Shown: positions 49,063 to 58,635, counted from the first letter of the stretch. The stretch is DNA of 64,000 nucleotides from Candidatus Mycolicibacterium alkanivorans (GCF_022760805.1 NZ_JAIVFL010000001.1:1550001-1614000); one strand, 5' to 3'. The notes: generated from the sequence alone by a model not told the origin. Numbers and translations: made by a program.

Positions 49063-49106
49063 CCGATCGGCGCCTCGCCGCATGCGTGCGGTGACGCGCC
49101 GATCGG
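49063..49106. repeat. 44-bp palindrome
   Basis: The 20-base arms CCGATCGGCGCCTCGCCGCA and TGCGGTGACGCGCCGATCGG match at 18 of 20 positions around a TGCG centre. It sits downstream of the nitronate monooxygenase remnant, where a transcription terminator or a mobile palindromic unit would fit. No U tract follows. Confidence 0.7.
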
Positions 49107-49113
49107 CGCCGAG

Positions 49114-49245
49114 TCAGCTGGCGGTAGCGAGCGGGGGGCGTTCCTCGAACTGCTCCGAGGTGTCGCCCTCCACCAAGACATCGCCATGGTAGAGCGCGTC
49201 GAAGTCGACTTTGATGACATCGGCACTGGTGTCGTCGATCCACAT
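49114..49245 (-). CDS. Possible small acidic protein (43 residues)
   Basis: ATG 49245 opens MWIDDTSADVIKVDFDALYH and ends LATAS; the composition is acidic and protein-like (alternating V/I with D/E), unlike Arg-rich shadow frames nearby. No ribosome site or homolog is recognised. It could be a genuine orphan or a fragment of a lost gene. Confidence 0.35.
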   Translation of the reverse strand: MWIDDTSADVIKVDFDALYHGDVLVEGDTSEQFEERPPLATAS

Positions 49246-49310
49246 GGGACTGAGCGTATGGGTCACCATTAAGGAATCTTTGAGTCACGATTCGGAAAAT
49301 GGTGGCAATT

Positions 49311-49353
49311 CTTACTCCGGAGTCAGGTCGCTCCTTACTCCTGAGTTAGGTCA
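49311..49353. promoter_or_regulatory. Two tandem operator-like palindromes
   Basis: CTTACTCCGGAGTCAGGTCG (49311-49330) is repeated as CTTACTCCTGAGTTAGGTCA (49334-49353), 23 bases apart. Each has a dyad core (ACTCCGGAGT perfect; ACTCCTGAGT nearly so). Spacing of about two helical turns suits cooperative binding by a dimeric regulator. Nearest genes are the small ORF at 49245 (minus) and the methyltransferase at 49540 (plus). Confidence 0.5.
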
Positions 49354-49539
49354 TTCCGGCGGATAAGTCTCCGTTGCGTCATCGCTAACCGGCATTTCCC
49401 CCCGGTAACCAGCAGCAATGATGGGGTGGTGCTGGCGAAACCTCGCGCACCTCGCTCTGCGCGCACCCCGGGCGGATCACCGCGATCCTCGGCTTCTCGG
49501 TTGCCAAGAGCCTGTCCGCCGGCGGTTAACGTTGAAGGT

Positions 49540-50175
49540 GTGAGCACACAGACCTTCGACCACCCCTTCTTCGCACGGTTCTGGACGGTGCTGTCCGCCC
49601 ACGAATCCGGTGCGATGAAGAAGATGCGCAAGGAGAACCTCGCGGGTCTGACCGGCCGGGTGCTCGAGGTCGGCGCGGGCACCGGGACCAACTTCGCGTT
49701 CTATCCCGACACCGTGACCGAGGTCGTCGCGCTCGAACCCGAGACCCGGCTGGCACCGCATGCCGCGCAGGCCACGGCGTCCGCACCGGTCCCGGTGACG
49801 GTGATCGAGTCCACCATCGAGACCATGCCGGCCGTCGAACCGTTCGACGCCGTGGTGTGCTCACTGGTGTTGTGTTCGGTCGCCGACCCGGATGGCGTTC
49901 TGCGCCAACTCAATTCAGTGCTCATGCCCGGTGGTGAACTGCGCTACTTCGAGCACATCGCGCAGCCGGGCTGGCGCGGCCAACTGCAGAAGGTGGCCGA
50001 CGCGACGATCTGGCCGCGACTGGCCGGCAACTGCCACACCCACCGCGAGACCGAGCGGGCGATCGCCGGTGCCGGCTTCTCCATCCAGACCGCGCGTCAC
50101 GAGGCGACCTTCCCGGCCTGGGTGCCGCTTCCGGTTCAGGAAGTCGCGCTGGGGCGGGCGCTGAAAGGCGCTTAG
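49540..50175 (+). CDS. Class I SAM-dependent methyltransferase (Rv1147-like)
   Basis: 211 residues from GTG 49540. [17 protein letters not shown] (motif I), [14 protein letters not shown] (motif II), [16 protein letters not shown] (motif IV) and [17 protein letters not shown] (motif V/VI) are the UbiE/Coq5-like set. Late [19 protein letters not shown] resembles methyltransferase-like 7 proteins that act on thiols or lipids. Convergent with cobB, whose stop it overlaps by four bases. Confidence 0.82.
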   Translation: MSTQTFDHPFFARFWTVLSAHESGAMKKMRKENLAGLTGRVLEVGAGTGTNFAFYPDTVTEVVALEPETRLAPHAAQATASAPVPVTVIESTIETMPAVEPFDAVVCSLVLCSVADPDGVLRQLNSVLMPGGELRYFEHIAQPGWRGQLQKVADATIWPRLAGNCHTHRETERAIAGAGFSIQTARHEATFPAWVPLPVQEVALGRALKGA

Positions 50176-50888
50176 TTTTCCAGCAGCGCGGGCAGCTGCA
50201 ACAGCAGGGTAGGCAGTGCCGTGGTTGCGGACTCCCGGATGGTGAGCGTCGCGTTCTCCGATAACGGGGTGGGCTGCGGGTTGACCTCCACCACGATCGT
50301 TCCGCGCGCCAGCGCCACTTCGGGCAGCCCGGCCGCCGGATAGACGATTCCCGAGGTGCCCACCACCACCAGGACGTCGGCGGTGGCGACTGCCTCGACC
50401 GCGGCCCGCCACGGCCCGTCGGGAAGCTGTTCGCCGAACCAGACGATGCCGGGGCGGATCAGTCCGCCGCACTCACAGCTCGGCGGCATTTTCTCCAGCT
50501 CGGGTTCGGGCATGTCGGGCAGCGGCGCATGATAGCGGGCCCCGCAGGTGTCGCACCAGAACTCCGAGAGGCTGCCGTGCAGGTGATGCACCGGCTTGCT
50601 GCCGGCCCGCTCGTGCAGGTCGTCGACGTTCTGGGTGATGACGGCGACGTCGGCGTAGTCCTGCCAGGCCGCGACTGCGCGGTGGCCGTTGTTGGGTTCC
50701 ACCGTGGCGACCAGGTGGTGGCGCCACAGATACCAGGCCCAGACCCGCTCCGGATGCGTTTGCCAGCCGTCGGTGCTGGAGAGTTCGTAGGGATCGTATT
50801 TGGCCCACAATCCGGTCGCGTCGTCCCGAAACGTCGGTACACCGCTTTCGGCGGAGATCCCCGCCCCGCTGAGCACCGTTATGCGCAC
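50172..50888 (-). CDS. cobB: NAD-dependent protein deacylase (sirtuin, class III SIRT5-like)
   Basis: 238 residues from GTG 50888 ([20 protein letters not shown]), chosen by alignment to Rv1151c; TTG 50897 and GTG 50894 are in-frame alternatives. GAGISAESG binds [14 protein letters not shown] holds the catalytic region with HLHGS, and WCDTC plus CECGG bind zinc. Y53 and R56 in WYLWRHHL are the Tyr-x-x-Arg pair of sirtuins that remove succinyl/malonyl groups as well as acetyl. Divergent from the GntR regulator. Confidence 0.92.
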   Translation of the reverse strand: MRITVLSGAGISAESGVPTFRDDATGLWAKYDPYELSSTDGWQTHPERVWAWYLWRHHLVATVEPNNGHRAVAAWQDYADVAVITQNVDDLHERAGSKPVHHLHGSLSEFWCDTCGARYHAPLPDMPEPELEKMPPSCECGGLIRPGIVWFGEQLPDGPWRAAVEAVATADVLVVVGTSGIVYPAAGLPEVALARGTIVVEVNPQPTPLSENATLTIRESATTALPTLLLQLPALLEN

Positions 50889-50913
50889 ATCCACCAAAAT
50901 AGCCGGTCTCAGC

Positions 50914-50919
50914 GATACT
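50914..50919 (+). promoter_or_regulatory. -10 box for a leaderless GntR transcript
   Basis: GATACT ends six bases before GTG 50926; no ribosome-binding site is seen. Confidence 0.45.
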
Positions 50920-50925
50920 GAGCAT

Positions 50926-51291
50926 GTGTCGGAGTTGGGCGTTTGGTTGCGCGTGGACGCAGTCGCAGCGCGCCCACTGTTTGAACAGTTGAGAACTCAG
51001 ATCATCGACGGTGTGCGGGACGGGCGGTTGCCGCCGGGCACGCGGCTGCCCACGGTGCGCGAGCTGGCCGGCCAGCTGGGTCTGGCGGTGAACACGGTGG
51101 CTCGTGCTTACCGGGAGCTTGAGGCGGCCGGCATCGTCGAGACCCGAGGACGCTTCGGCACTTTCGTAGCCAGGGCCGACCCGGCCGACGCGGCGATGGC
51201 CGCGGCGGCCATCGCCTACGCCGAGACCGCGCGGGCGCTGGGTCTGGGCAAACCGGAGGCGCTGCGGTATCTCGACGCGGCCTTCGGGTGA
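50926..51291 (+). CDS. GntR family transcriptional regulator (YtrA-like, short form)
   Basis: 121 residues, exactly the length of Rv1152. The winged helix spans ~12-80: [40 protein letters not shown] and [25 protein letters not shown]. Only ~35 helical residues follow, too few for an FadR/UTRA effector domain, so it belongs to the small YtrA-type group. Divergent from the sirtuin, which it may regulate along with itself. Confidence 0.87.
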   Translation: MSELGVWLRVDAVAARPLFEQLRTQIIDGVRDGRLPPGTRLPTVRELAGQLGLAVNTVARAYRELEAAGIVETRGRFGTFVARADPADAAMAAAAIAYAETARALGLGKPEALRYLDAAFG

Positions 51292-51299
51292 GATCTCAG

Positions 51300-51557
51300 C
51301 GTGGGGCAGATCTTCTCGAAGAACAGCCCGCGGCCCTTCGGCATCGGGATGTCGTGGAACGCAACAGTTGACACCCCCGGGCATGGTGTCGACCAGTCCG
51401 GCCAGCCGACGTCGAGCGCGGACTGTGCGAGGTTGGTGATGCGCGGGGAGATGGCAGCAGCCGCTGCCGAAGTCCGATCACCGGCGGCAGGTCCACCGAC
51501 ACCCAGGTGAACGGGGGGTCGGGCAGTGCCTCCTCGAGACGCCAGAAGCTGGTCTAG
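51300..51557 (-). pseudogene. 3' part of a decayed class I SAM O-methyltransferase gene (omt)
   Basis: Starting at the insertion point, the minus strand reads TSFWRLEEALPDPPFTWVSV then DLPPVIGLRQRLLP, then after a frame slip SPRITNLAQSALDVGW, and finally HDIPMPKGRGLFFEK. These belong in order to the leucine-carboxymethyltransferase-like family (Rv1153c omt), with the central ~60 residues partly deleted. The 5' part lies across the IS element at 53540-53760. Confidence 0.75.
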
Positions 51558-53539
51558 GAGGGCACTGAACAACGGGTGGGTCGGATCTTGGCCGGCGTGG
51601 CGGCGGTGGTCCGGGATTTCCCGAAATGCGTTGGTGGGAACTGGGGCCGACGTCACGGTGACTTGGTGGCTGGTGGTGAACTGGGTCGGTCCGGAGGCGC
51701 TGGCGGTCAGGTCAGGGCCCAGGCCCCGTCGCGGTGGGTGAGGCCGGCGTTGACCAGGGTGCGCAGGTTGATCGCGGCGGCCCGGTTGCGCAGCCAGGCG
51801 TGGTTCTTGGTGACACCGAGGTAGCGCAGCTTGACCCGGCGCCCACGCTGGGTGGCGACCCAGGCGATGATGCGTTCCACGCTGGACCGGGTCGGGTAGT
51901 CCCGTTCGAACTCAGGGGTGCGGGCCTGCGCGCGGGCCGCGCGCAGCAGGGCCTGGTGCTCGTGGATGCTCATCGACCGGCCGTCGGCGGCGGTGGTGCA
52001 TTGGTCGCGCAGCGGGCAACCGGCACACAGCTTGCCGAAGGTGACGCTGCGTTTAGGGCTCATGACCCGGGTGTGCCCGCCCGGGCAGGTGACGGTGCGC
52101 GCCTGCTCGTCGATGGTGAAGTCGTCGAGGGTGAACCCGCCGGGCACGGCCGGGCACAGCGGCTTCGGTTTGATCACCGTGTCGTGCCCGCCGTCGCGGT
52201 ACTTCGCGCGGGCTTCGCCGGTGCCGTACGCGGAGTCGCCGTACACCTCGAGCCCCGACCGGCGCCCGTTCTCGGCGGTCCCGGCGGCCACCCCATCGAC
52301 AACCGCACCAACCCAGGAGGATGAGGAGGAGTCCTCGCCCGTGTGCCGGCTTCGGGCCGGATCCGGTTGCGTCGCACCGTCATCGGTGCCGCCCGGTGTG
52401 TCGGCGATGGGCGGGGCCGCGTCCGGGCCCGCGTCGTCGGCGCCGGTGCCGTGGTAGCTGTCGCGGGCGATCATCTGCTCTCCGACCACAGCGTCGCTGC
52501 CCTCCTCGCCGGCGGCCCTGGTCAGCTCGGTGTCGGTGATCAACCCGGTCTCCGGTTCGGTCGCGACGTGCCCGCGGAATCCGTCCTTACGGTTTGACTT
52601 CGACTTGCGGGTGTGCCGGGCCTCGGTGTCCACCGTCGAGATCACCCGGTCGTGGGCGACTTTGCGGGCGATACGCCACCGCCCGTCGGTGCCGTCGGAG
52701 CCGTCGGCGGGTTCCACGTCCTGCCCGGCGACCAACGCCAACAAACCCAACGCGTCCGCCGCGGTCGCCTCCCGCTGCGGCGCGTCCGGTCCGGTCAGCT
52801 CGGCCAGCACCGCCAACGCGTCACACACCAGCACCGACACCAGCTCCTGTTTGGCAGCAGGGTCGTCCCAATCGATGTCCGGCTTGCCGGGTTTCGCGTA
52901 GTCCAGCTTCGCGACCCGCGCTATCACCGCGGCCGCGCCGGGCACCAGCCGCGCCGCCTTCCGCATCGCCGCCACCAGCTGGGTCACCGTGTCCTGGGTG
53001 GCGACCGCGTCGTCGAACACCGTCGAATCCACGCACCGCTTACGCCGCCCGGTCAGTACCCCGGTGTCGGCGATCACCCGCGCGACCGCGTCGAACACCC
53101 GGTCCGGGCGATCCGACCTTGCGATCCGCTTGCGCCAGTACACCAGCGTCGACGGATCGAACGAGGTCTGGCTCAACGACCGTCCACACGCCACCTTCCA
53201 CCGGATGTCGAACCGCAACGCCTCCGCGGTCTGCGGATCGGATAGGTCGTAGAGCTCCTTGAGCACCAGCACCGACCCGACCAGATCCGCCGGCAGCGAC
53301 GGCCGCCCCGTCGCCGAGGGGAACAGGTCGGCGATGAACTCATCCGGAAACAACTCCGCCCGGTGCTCAGCCAGAAACGCGAACACGCTCCCCTCCGGCA
53401 CCAGCTCCCCGACCAGCGCCTGCGCGTCCAACAACTCCCGCTCCGACCGCGTAATCCCTTGCACCACAACATCATCACACGACACACCACCCACGGCCGT
53501 CAGACACGCCACCCACCGGAGGGGTTATTCAGTGCCCTC
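51558..53539 (-). mobile_element. IS1182-type insertion sequence
   Basis: 1,982 bp bounded by terminal inverted repeats GAGGGCACTGAACAAC and its complement GTTATTCAGTGCCCTC (15 of 16 match), flanked on both sides by CTAG (51554-51557 and 53540-53543), a probable 4-bp target duplication. It holds one long transposase gene on the minus strand and has no passenger gene. It has split the decayed omt gene. Intact ends and an intact transposase suggest recent arrival. Confidence 0.88.
51707..53512 (-). CDS. IS1182 family transposase
   Basis: 601 residues, full length. The N terminus (ELYDLSDPQTAEALRFDIRW) is the IS1182/DUF772 helical domain. The DDE core includes CVDSTVFDD (first Asp), VYGDSAYGTGEA (second Asp), and the C-terminal RSSVERIIAWVATQRGRR with the Glu. 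A Cys cluster CAGCPLRDQC lies before it. A ~60-residue Asp/Gly/Ser-rich insertion sits mid-protein. The first start at 53512 is used; GTG codons shortly downstream are possible. Confidence 0.92.
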   Translation of the reverse strand: MACLTAVGGVSCDDVVVQGITRSERELLDAQALVGELVPEGSVFAFLAEHRAELFPDEFIADLFPSATGRPSLPADLVGSVLVLKELYDLSDPQTAEALRFDIRWKVACGRSLSQTSFDPSTLVYWRKRIARSDRPDRVFDAVARVIADTGVLTGRRKRCVDSTVFDDAVATQDTVTQLVAAMRKAARLVPGAAAVIARVAKLDYAKPGKPDIDWDDPAAKQELVSVLVCDALAVLAELTGPDAPQREATAADALGLLALVAGQDVEPADGSDGTDGRWRIARKVAHDRVISTVDTEARHTRKSKSNRKDGFRGHVATEPETGLITDTELTRAAGEEGSDAVVGEQMIARDSYHGTGADDAGPDAAPPIADTPGGTDDGATQPDPARSRHTGEDSSSSSWVGAVVDGVAAGTAENGRRSGLEVYGDSAYGTGEARAKYRDGGHDTVIKPKPLCPAVPGGFTLDDFTIDEQARTVTCPGGHTRVMSPKRSVTFGKLCAGCPLRDQCTTAADGRSMSIHEHQALLRAARAQARTPEFERDYPTRSSVERIIAWVATQRGRRVKLRYLGVTKNHAWLRNRAAAINLRTLVNAGLTHRDGAWALT

Positions 53540-53760
53540 CTAGAACCCTTCGGCCAGCGCGACGACGGTGGCCTTCGGGTGCGTGCGCAGGTAGTTCAGG
53601 GCGCAGCGGTCGACGGGCAGCGAGCGCAGGGCCATCTCCTGGCGCTTGCGTCCGAACTTGCCGTAGTCGATCCGATGAAGTCGCGCAGTTGGATCGCCAT
53701 CGGGTCGTACAGAATCGCTCCGGGCAGCCCGGCCAGGAGTGCGCGGCCGTTGAGCTGGGC
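53540..53760 (-). pseudogene. 5' part of the decayed omt methyltransferase gene
   Basis: Two frames give GRALLAGLPGAILYDPMAIQ and then IDYGKFGRKRQEMALRSLPV, LRTHPKATVVALAEG, ending at the IS target. Joining it to 51557 across one CTAG restores EGF-stop-TSFWRLEEAL, so the TAG at the junction is already in frame in the target sequence. An earlier frameshift near 53680 also breaks it. The gene was therefore dead independently of the IS. Confidence 0.75.
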
Positions 53761-53806
53761 CCGGACCTCGCACGGAACGCACGCTTGGCGAGCGAGCGGC
53801 GTGGGT

Positions 53807-53991
53807 TCAGCGCAGGACTTTCCCCAGCGTGCGCAGGTTGCGGGTGGTGGTCGAGGACTTGTGTTGCCGCTGACGAGGATGGTGCGCACGTTGTCGAATC
53901 CCGCCTCGCGCAACCCCGTGGCCACGTCGGCCATCTTCAGGTTGACGCCACCGACGTTGACGCCGCGCAGGAAGGCCGCGTAGCGCGTCAT
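53807..53991 (-). pseudogene. Truncated DUF1697 gene
   Basis: ATG 53991 opens MTRYAAFLRGVNVGGVNLKM then VATGLREAGFDNVRTILVSGN, the typical DUF1697 N terminus. A small deletion then shifts the frame, and TTTRNLRTLGKVLR runs to a stop at 53807. The C-terminal two thirds of the domain are absent; the sequence continues into the omt remnant. Confidence 0.72.
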
Positions 53992-53997
53992 GCAGCT

Positions 53998-54467
<470 letters not shown>

Positions 54468-54485
54468 ACCGGTTAGGCTGCCAGC

Positions 54486-54662
54486 ATGGCCGACTCAGAG
54501 TCCGATCCGCAGGACGACACCAGGCGCAAGTTCCGTGAGGCGCTGGAGCGCAAGAAGGCGAAGGGTGCCGGCGGTGCCGGGCACGCCGACGGCGGCGCCA
54601 AGCAGCCCAGGGCGCACGGACCGGTGGAGAGCCGCCGGGAGTTCCGCCGCAAGAGCGGTTAG
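54486..54662 (+). CDS. DUF5302 small protein
   Basis: 58 residues: MADSESDPQDDTRRKFREAL opens it and PVESRREFRRKSG ends it, both hallmarks of the conserved actinobacterial DUF5302 family. It is highly charged and likely disordered. It lies 18 bases after the F420 protein on the same strand. Function unknown. Confidence 0.8.
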   Translation: MADSESDPQDDTRRKFREALERKKAKGAGGAGHADGGAKQPRAHGPVESRREFRRKSG

Positions 54663-54786
54663 TCGCTTTTCGTCGCGGAAAGCGTTGGCGCCGAACGCTG
54701 ATCACCAAACCCAGCGGCCTGTCGCCCTCGACGATCGGGCGGTCTGCGACAACCTCTTGACCCAACGAACTCCCGGCGGGGCCGCA

Positions 54787-56424
54787 CTAGTGGTGCGTGG
54801 CCTTCTCGGCGCCGACGCCGGTCAGGGAACGCACCTCCATCTCGGCGTTGAGTTCCGGGTCGCCGGTGTCCGAGGACGTCAGCGTGCCGATGACGCCGAG
54901 GATGAACGCCAACGGGATCGACACGATGCCCGGGTTGGCCAGCGGGAACCAGTCGAAGTGCGCGCCGGGGATCATCGACGTCTTCGTCCCGGACACCGCC
55001 GGCGAGAAGACGATCAGCACGATGCAGCTGATCAGCCCGCCGTACATGCTCCACAGCGCACCGCGGGTGTTGAACCGCTTCCAGTACAGCGAGTAGACGA
55101 TCGTCGGCAGGTTGGCCGAGGCCGCCACCGCGAATGCCAGCGCCACCAGGAATGCGACGTTTTGCCCGTTGGCCAGGATGCCGAGCCCGATCGCGGCGAT
55201 GCCCAGCACCACCGCGGTGATGCGCGAGACCCGAACCTGCTCGTCCTCGGTGACCTTGTGGTTCTTCATCACGCTGGCGTAGACGTCGTGGGCGAAGGAG
55301 GCCGACGCGGTGATCGTCAGGCCGGCCACCACCGCGAGGATCGTCGCGAAGGCCACCGCCGAGATGACGCCGAGCAGGATCGTGCCACCGAGTTGGAAGG
55401 CCAGCAGCGGTGCTGCGGAGTTCTGCCCGCCGGGCGCTTTGAGAATCTTGTCGGGGCCGACCAGTGCCGCAGCGCCATAGCCCAGGATCAGGGTGAACAG
55501 ATAGAACGCACCGATCAGGCCAATCGCCCACACCACTGAACGGCGCGCTTCCTTGGCGGTCGGCACCGTGTAGAAGCGCATCAGTACATGCGGCAGACCG
55601 GCGGTGCCCAAAACGAGAGCCAAACCCAGCGACAGCAGGTTGATCTTCGAGGTGGTCGAGCCGCCGTACTGGGCGCCCGGGGCCAGCACGTCGCGACTGG
55701 ACACGCCCTTGGTGGTGGCCTCGTGCACCATGCTCTGTGCGGAGCCCAGGATTTGGGAGAAATTCAGGCCGAACTTGGCCAGCACCAGGATCGTCATCAC
55801 CGCCGCCCCGGCTATGAGCAGCATGGCCTTGATGATCTGCACCCAGGTGGTGCCGGTCATGCCGCCGATCAGGACGTAGACGATCATCAGCACGCCGACG
55901 ATCGCGATCACGAACGACTGCGCGGTGCGGCCGTGGATGTCGAGCAGCAGTGCCACCAGGCCGCCGGCCCCGGCCATCTGGGCCAGCAGGTAGAACAGCG
56001 AAACCGTCAGGGTCGAGGTAGCCGCGGCCAGCCGGACCGGCTTCTGCTTGAGCCGGAAGCTCAACACGTCAGCCATCGTGTATTTGCCTGTGTTACGCAG
56101 CAATTCGGCCACCAGCAGCAGTGCCACCAGCCACGCGACCAGGAAGCCGACCGAGTACAGGAACCCGTCGTAGCCGTATACCGCGATCGCCCCGGCGATG
56201 CCCAGGAAGCTGGCCGCCGACAGGTAGTCGCCGGCGATCGCAATGCCATTCTGCGGACCGGAGAACGCGTGACCACCGGTGAAGAACTCCGCGGCGTTGG
56301 TGTTGCGGCGGCCGACGCGGATGACGATGGCAAGCGTGATGATGACGAAGGCGACGAAGATGCCGATGTTGACGGCCGGGTTGCCGATCTTGCTGCTCTC
56401 GGCGAGCACGCTCAGATGATTCAC
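54787..56424 (-). CDS. actP: Cation/acetate symporter (SSS family, ActP-like)
   Basis: 545 residues from GTG 56424, with ~13 membrane helices. The SSS core motifs are GDYLSAASFLGIAGAIAVYG, AGAGGLVALLLDIHG and GTAGLPHVLMRFYTVPTAKE; SAVAFATILAVVAGLTITASA follows. It should take up acetate or a related short carboxylate with Na+ (ActP/YjcG type). The start overlaps the DUF485 gene stop in a GTGA arrangement; YjcH-ActP pairs are the same in E. coli. Substrate is inferred. Confidence 0.88.
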   Translation of the reverse strand: MNHLSVLAESSKIGNPAVNIGIFVAFVIITLAIVIRVGRRNTNAAEFFTGGHAFSGPQNGIAIAGDYLSAASFLGIAGAIAVYGYDGFLYSVGFLVAWLVALLLVAELLRNTGKYTMADVLSFRLKQKPVRLAAATSTLTVSLFYLLAQMAGAGGLVALLLDIHGRTAQSFVIAIVGVLMIVYVLIGGMTGTTWVQIIKAMLLIAGAAVMTILVLAKFGLNFSQILGSAQSMVHEATTKGVSSRDVLAPGAQYGGSTTSKINLLSLGLALVLGTAGLPHVLMRFYTVPTAKEARRSVVWAIGLIGAFYLFTLILGYGAAALVGPDKILKAPGGQNSAAPLLAFQLGGTILLGVISAVAFATILAVVAGLTITASASFAHDVYASVMKNHKVTEDEQVRVSRITAVVLGIAAIGLGILANGQNVAFLVALAFAVAASANLPTIVYSLYWKRFNTRGALWSMYGGLISCIVLIVFSPAVSGTKTSMIPGAHFDWFPLANPGIVSIPLAFILGVIGTLTSSDTGDPELNAEMEVRSLTGVGAEKATHH

Positions 56425-56771
56425 TGCGCGCTCCAACGCATTTCGTTGCGGATCTTCTCCGCGCGCGGGTCGAGCTCACGGTTGGCGAACCGGACGTAGA
56501 GGCCGGTGATGAGGAAGGTGGTGACGAACTGGCCCAGGCCCAGCAGCAGGCCGACGTTGATGTTGCCCCACACCTTGATGGCCATGAAGTCGTGGGCGAA
56601 GGCGCCGAGCAGGACGTAGCTGGCGTACCAGATGAGGAAGAACGCCGTGGTGGGGAACACGAAGCGGCGCAAGGTGCGGCGCAGCTCCTGGAACTCCGGG
56701 CTGGCCTGTACGGCCAGGTATTGAGCGCCGCTGGGTTGGGTCTCCCGCGGCGGAATGTCAGTTGAGGGCAC
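56421..56771 (-). CDS. DUF485 membrane protein (YjcH-like partner of ActP)
   Basis: 116 residues. A polar N terminus is followed by FQELRRTLRRFVFPTTAFFL and two hydrophobic hairpin helices (FPTTAFFLIWYASYVLLGAF, NVGLLLGLGQFVTTFLITGLY), ending with a short basic tail; this is the DUF485 pattern. It is coupled to the symporter gene by a four-base overlap. Confidence 0.88.
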   Translation of the reverse strand: MPSTDIPPRETQPSGAQYLAVQASPEFQELRRTLRRFVFPTTAFFLIWYASYVLLGAFAHDFMAIKVWGNINVGLLLGLGQFVTTFLITGLYVRFANRELDPRAEKIRNEMRWSAQ

Positions 56772-56904
56772 CGCACGCTCCTATGGTTGTGAACTCGATG
56801 ATGTTCACAGGCTATTGAGAGGTGGGTCACAGTCCTAGGCTCATGAGATGAACTGTCGGAGCCTGCGCTGGACGGTTGTCCGGAGGCGACGAGCGGTAGG
56901 AGGG

Positions 56905-58635
56905 TCAACCGCGCGGGACGCGCTCCACGCCCATGCCCAGGCGTTCCGGGACGTGCATCCGGGCAAATACGCGGGCGACCTCGGCCGGGACTTCGGCGTG
57001 GGTGAGACGGCTGACGATCACCATCGTCGTGAAGGCCAGCGGCACCGTGATCGTGGCGGGATACCCGATCAGCGTGGCCGGCCAGCCGCGCAGCGCGTCG
57101 TGGTCGACCCAGCCGGTCACGGCCAACAGCGCTGCAAGCCCGGAGGACAACGCGCCGACGATCAGCCCGGCCGCCGCGCCTTTTGCGGTCAGTCCGCGCC
57201 ACCAGATGCCCAGCACGAGCAGCGGGCACAGGGTGGAGGCCGCGACGGCGAAGACCAGACCGACACCGCGCGACAGCTCCAGGGTCGAGGCGATGAGCGA
57301 CAGCGGAATCGGAATCAGTCCGCCGATCACGGCAGCCAGCCGGAAGTCGCGCACCCTGCCGCGCAGCACGTCGGTGGCCAGCGCGCCGGCGACGCTGACC
57401 AGCAGACCTGACGAGGTTGCCAGGAAGGCCGCGATGGCGCCCGCCGCGACCAGCGCCCCGATCAGCTCACCGGGCAGCCCGCCGATGGCGGCCGACGGCA
57501 GCAGCAGCACCGCCGCGTCGGACTTGCCGGTGATGAGCAACTGGGGAACGTAGAGCCGGGCGAACACCCCCAGCAGAGTGGGGAACAGATAGAACAGCGA
57601 CAGCAGCGCGATCACCGCTAGGGCCGTCCGCCGCGCCGCGCGGCCGTCGGGGTTGGTGTAGAAGCGCACCAGCACGTGCGGCAGGCCCATGGCGCCCAGG
57701 AACGTCGCGACGATGATCGAAAACACTTGGTACAGCGGGTGTTTGCCGCCCAGGCCACCGCCGCTGCCGATCCATTGCGCGCCCGTCGGGGGTACCCCGG
57801 CGATCACCGGGGTCTGCGCGCCGGCGGCCACGCTCAGGGTCGTCCCCTTCGGCAGCGTGTACTGGCCGGGCCCGGGCAGGTGGCCGTTGAGTGTCGGACC
57901 GCTCGCGGTGACGCCGGCCGGGTCGACGATCGTGACGACCACGTCGGCTTCGACGGTGACGGTGGTCTGCTGGTCGACCGTGGGCGGCAGCGGCCCGCCG
58001 AGCGGGGGGTGCTCGGTGCCGAAGTGAACGAGCAGGACCAGTGCGGGCACCGCGATCGCGGTCAGCTTCAGCCAGTACTGGAAGGCCTGGACGAACGTGA
58101 TCGAGCGCATCCCGCCGCCGACCACGTTGACGATCACGATCGCGCCGACCAGCAGCGGCCCTATCCAAACCGGTACGCCGAGAAGCGTTTTCAAGGTCAG
58201 CCCGGCACCCTGGTACTGCGGGACGAGGTAGAGCACGCACACCGTCACCACCACCAGCATCGCCACCTGGCGCAGCCGCGCGGAGCCCAGCCGGAACTCG
58301 GCGAAGTCGGGAACGGTGTAGGCACCGGAGCGGCGCAGCGGTGCGGAGACGAACAGCAGCAGCCCGAGGTAACCCGCGGTGAACCCGACCGGATACCACA
58401 GGGCGTCGGCGCCGTACTTGGCGATCAGCCCGGCGACGCCGAGAAACGAAGCCGCCGAGAGGTATTCGCCCGATATGGCGGCGGCGTTCCACCGGGCGCC
58501 GACAGTGCGGGAGGCGACCAGGAAGTCCGACGTGGTGCGGGCGAGCCGCACGCCGTAGGCGCCCACGGCCACCGTCGCCACCGCCGCGGCCAGCAGGCCG
58601 CCCGCCGTCAACGCCGTTGCCGCCGAGGAACTCAC
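56905..58635 (-). CDS. Second SSS-family cation/carboxylate symporter with enlarged extracytoplasmic loop
   Basis: 576 residues. ISGEYLSAASFLGVAGLIAKYG and GAMGLPHVLVRFYTNPDGRA match the motifs of the first symporter, with roughly 13 helices. Between residues ~210 and 300 a loop rich in Val, Thr, Gly and Pro (TVEADVVVTIVDPAG, TLNGHLPGPGQYTLPKGTTL) replaces a shorter loop of the paralog. It overlaps the next small membrane gene by four bases. Substrate unknown, probably a monocarboxylate. Confidence 0.85.
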   Translation of the reverse strand: MSSSAATALTAGGLLAAAVATVAVGAYGVRLARTTSDFLVASRTVGARWNAAAISGEYLSAASFLGVAGLIAKYGADALWYPVGFTAGYLGLLLFVSAPLRRSGAYTVPDFAEFRLGSARLRQVAMLVVVTVCVLYLVPQYQGAGLTLKTLLGVPVWIGPLLVGAIVIVNVVGGGMRSITFVQAFQYWLKLTAIAVPALVLLVHFGTEHPPLGGPLPPTVDQQTTVTVEADVVVTIVDPAGVTASGPTLNGHLPGPGQYTLPKGTTLSVAAGAQTPVIAGVPPTGAQWIGSGGGLGGKHPLYQVFSIIVATFLGAMGLPHVLVRFYTNPDGRAARRTALAVIALLSLFYLFPTLLGVFARLYVPQLLITGKSDAAVLLLPSAAIGGLPGELIGALVAAGAIAAFLATSSGLLVSVAGALATDVLRGRVRDFRLAAVIGGLIPIPLSLIASTLELSRGVGLVFAVAASTLCPLLVLGIWWRGLTAKGAAAGLIVGALSSGLAALLAVTGWVDHDALRGWPATLIGYPATITVPLAFTTMVIVSRLTHAEVPAEVARVFARMHVPERLGMGVERVPRG

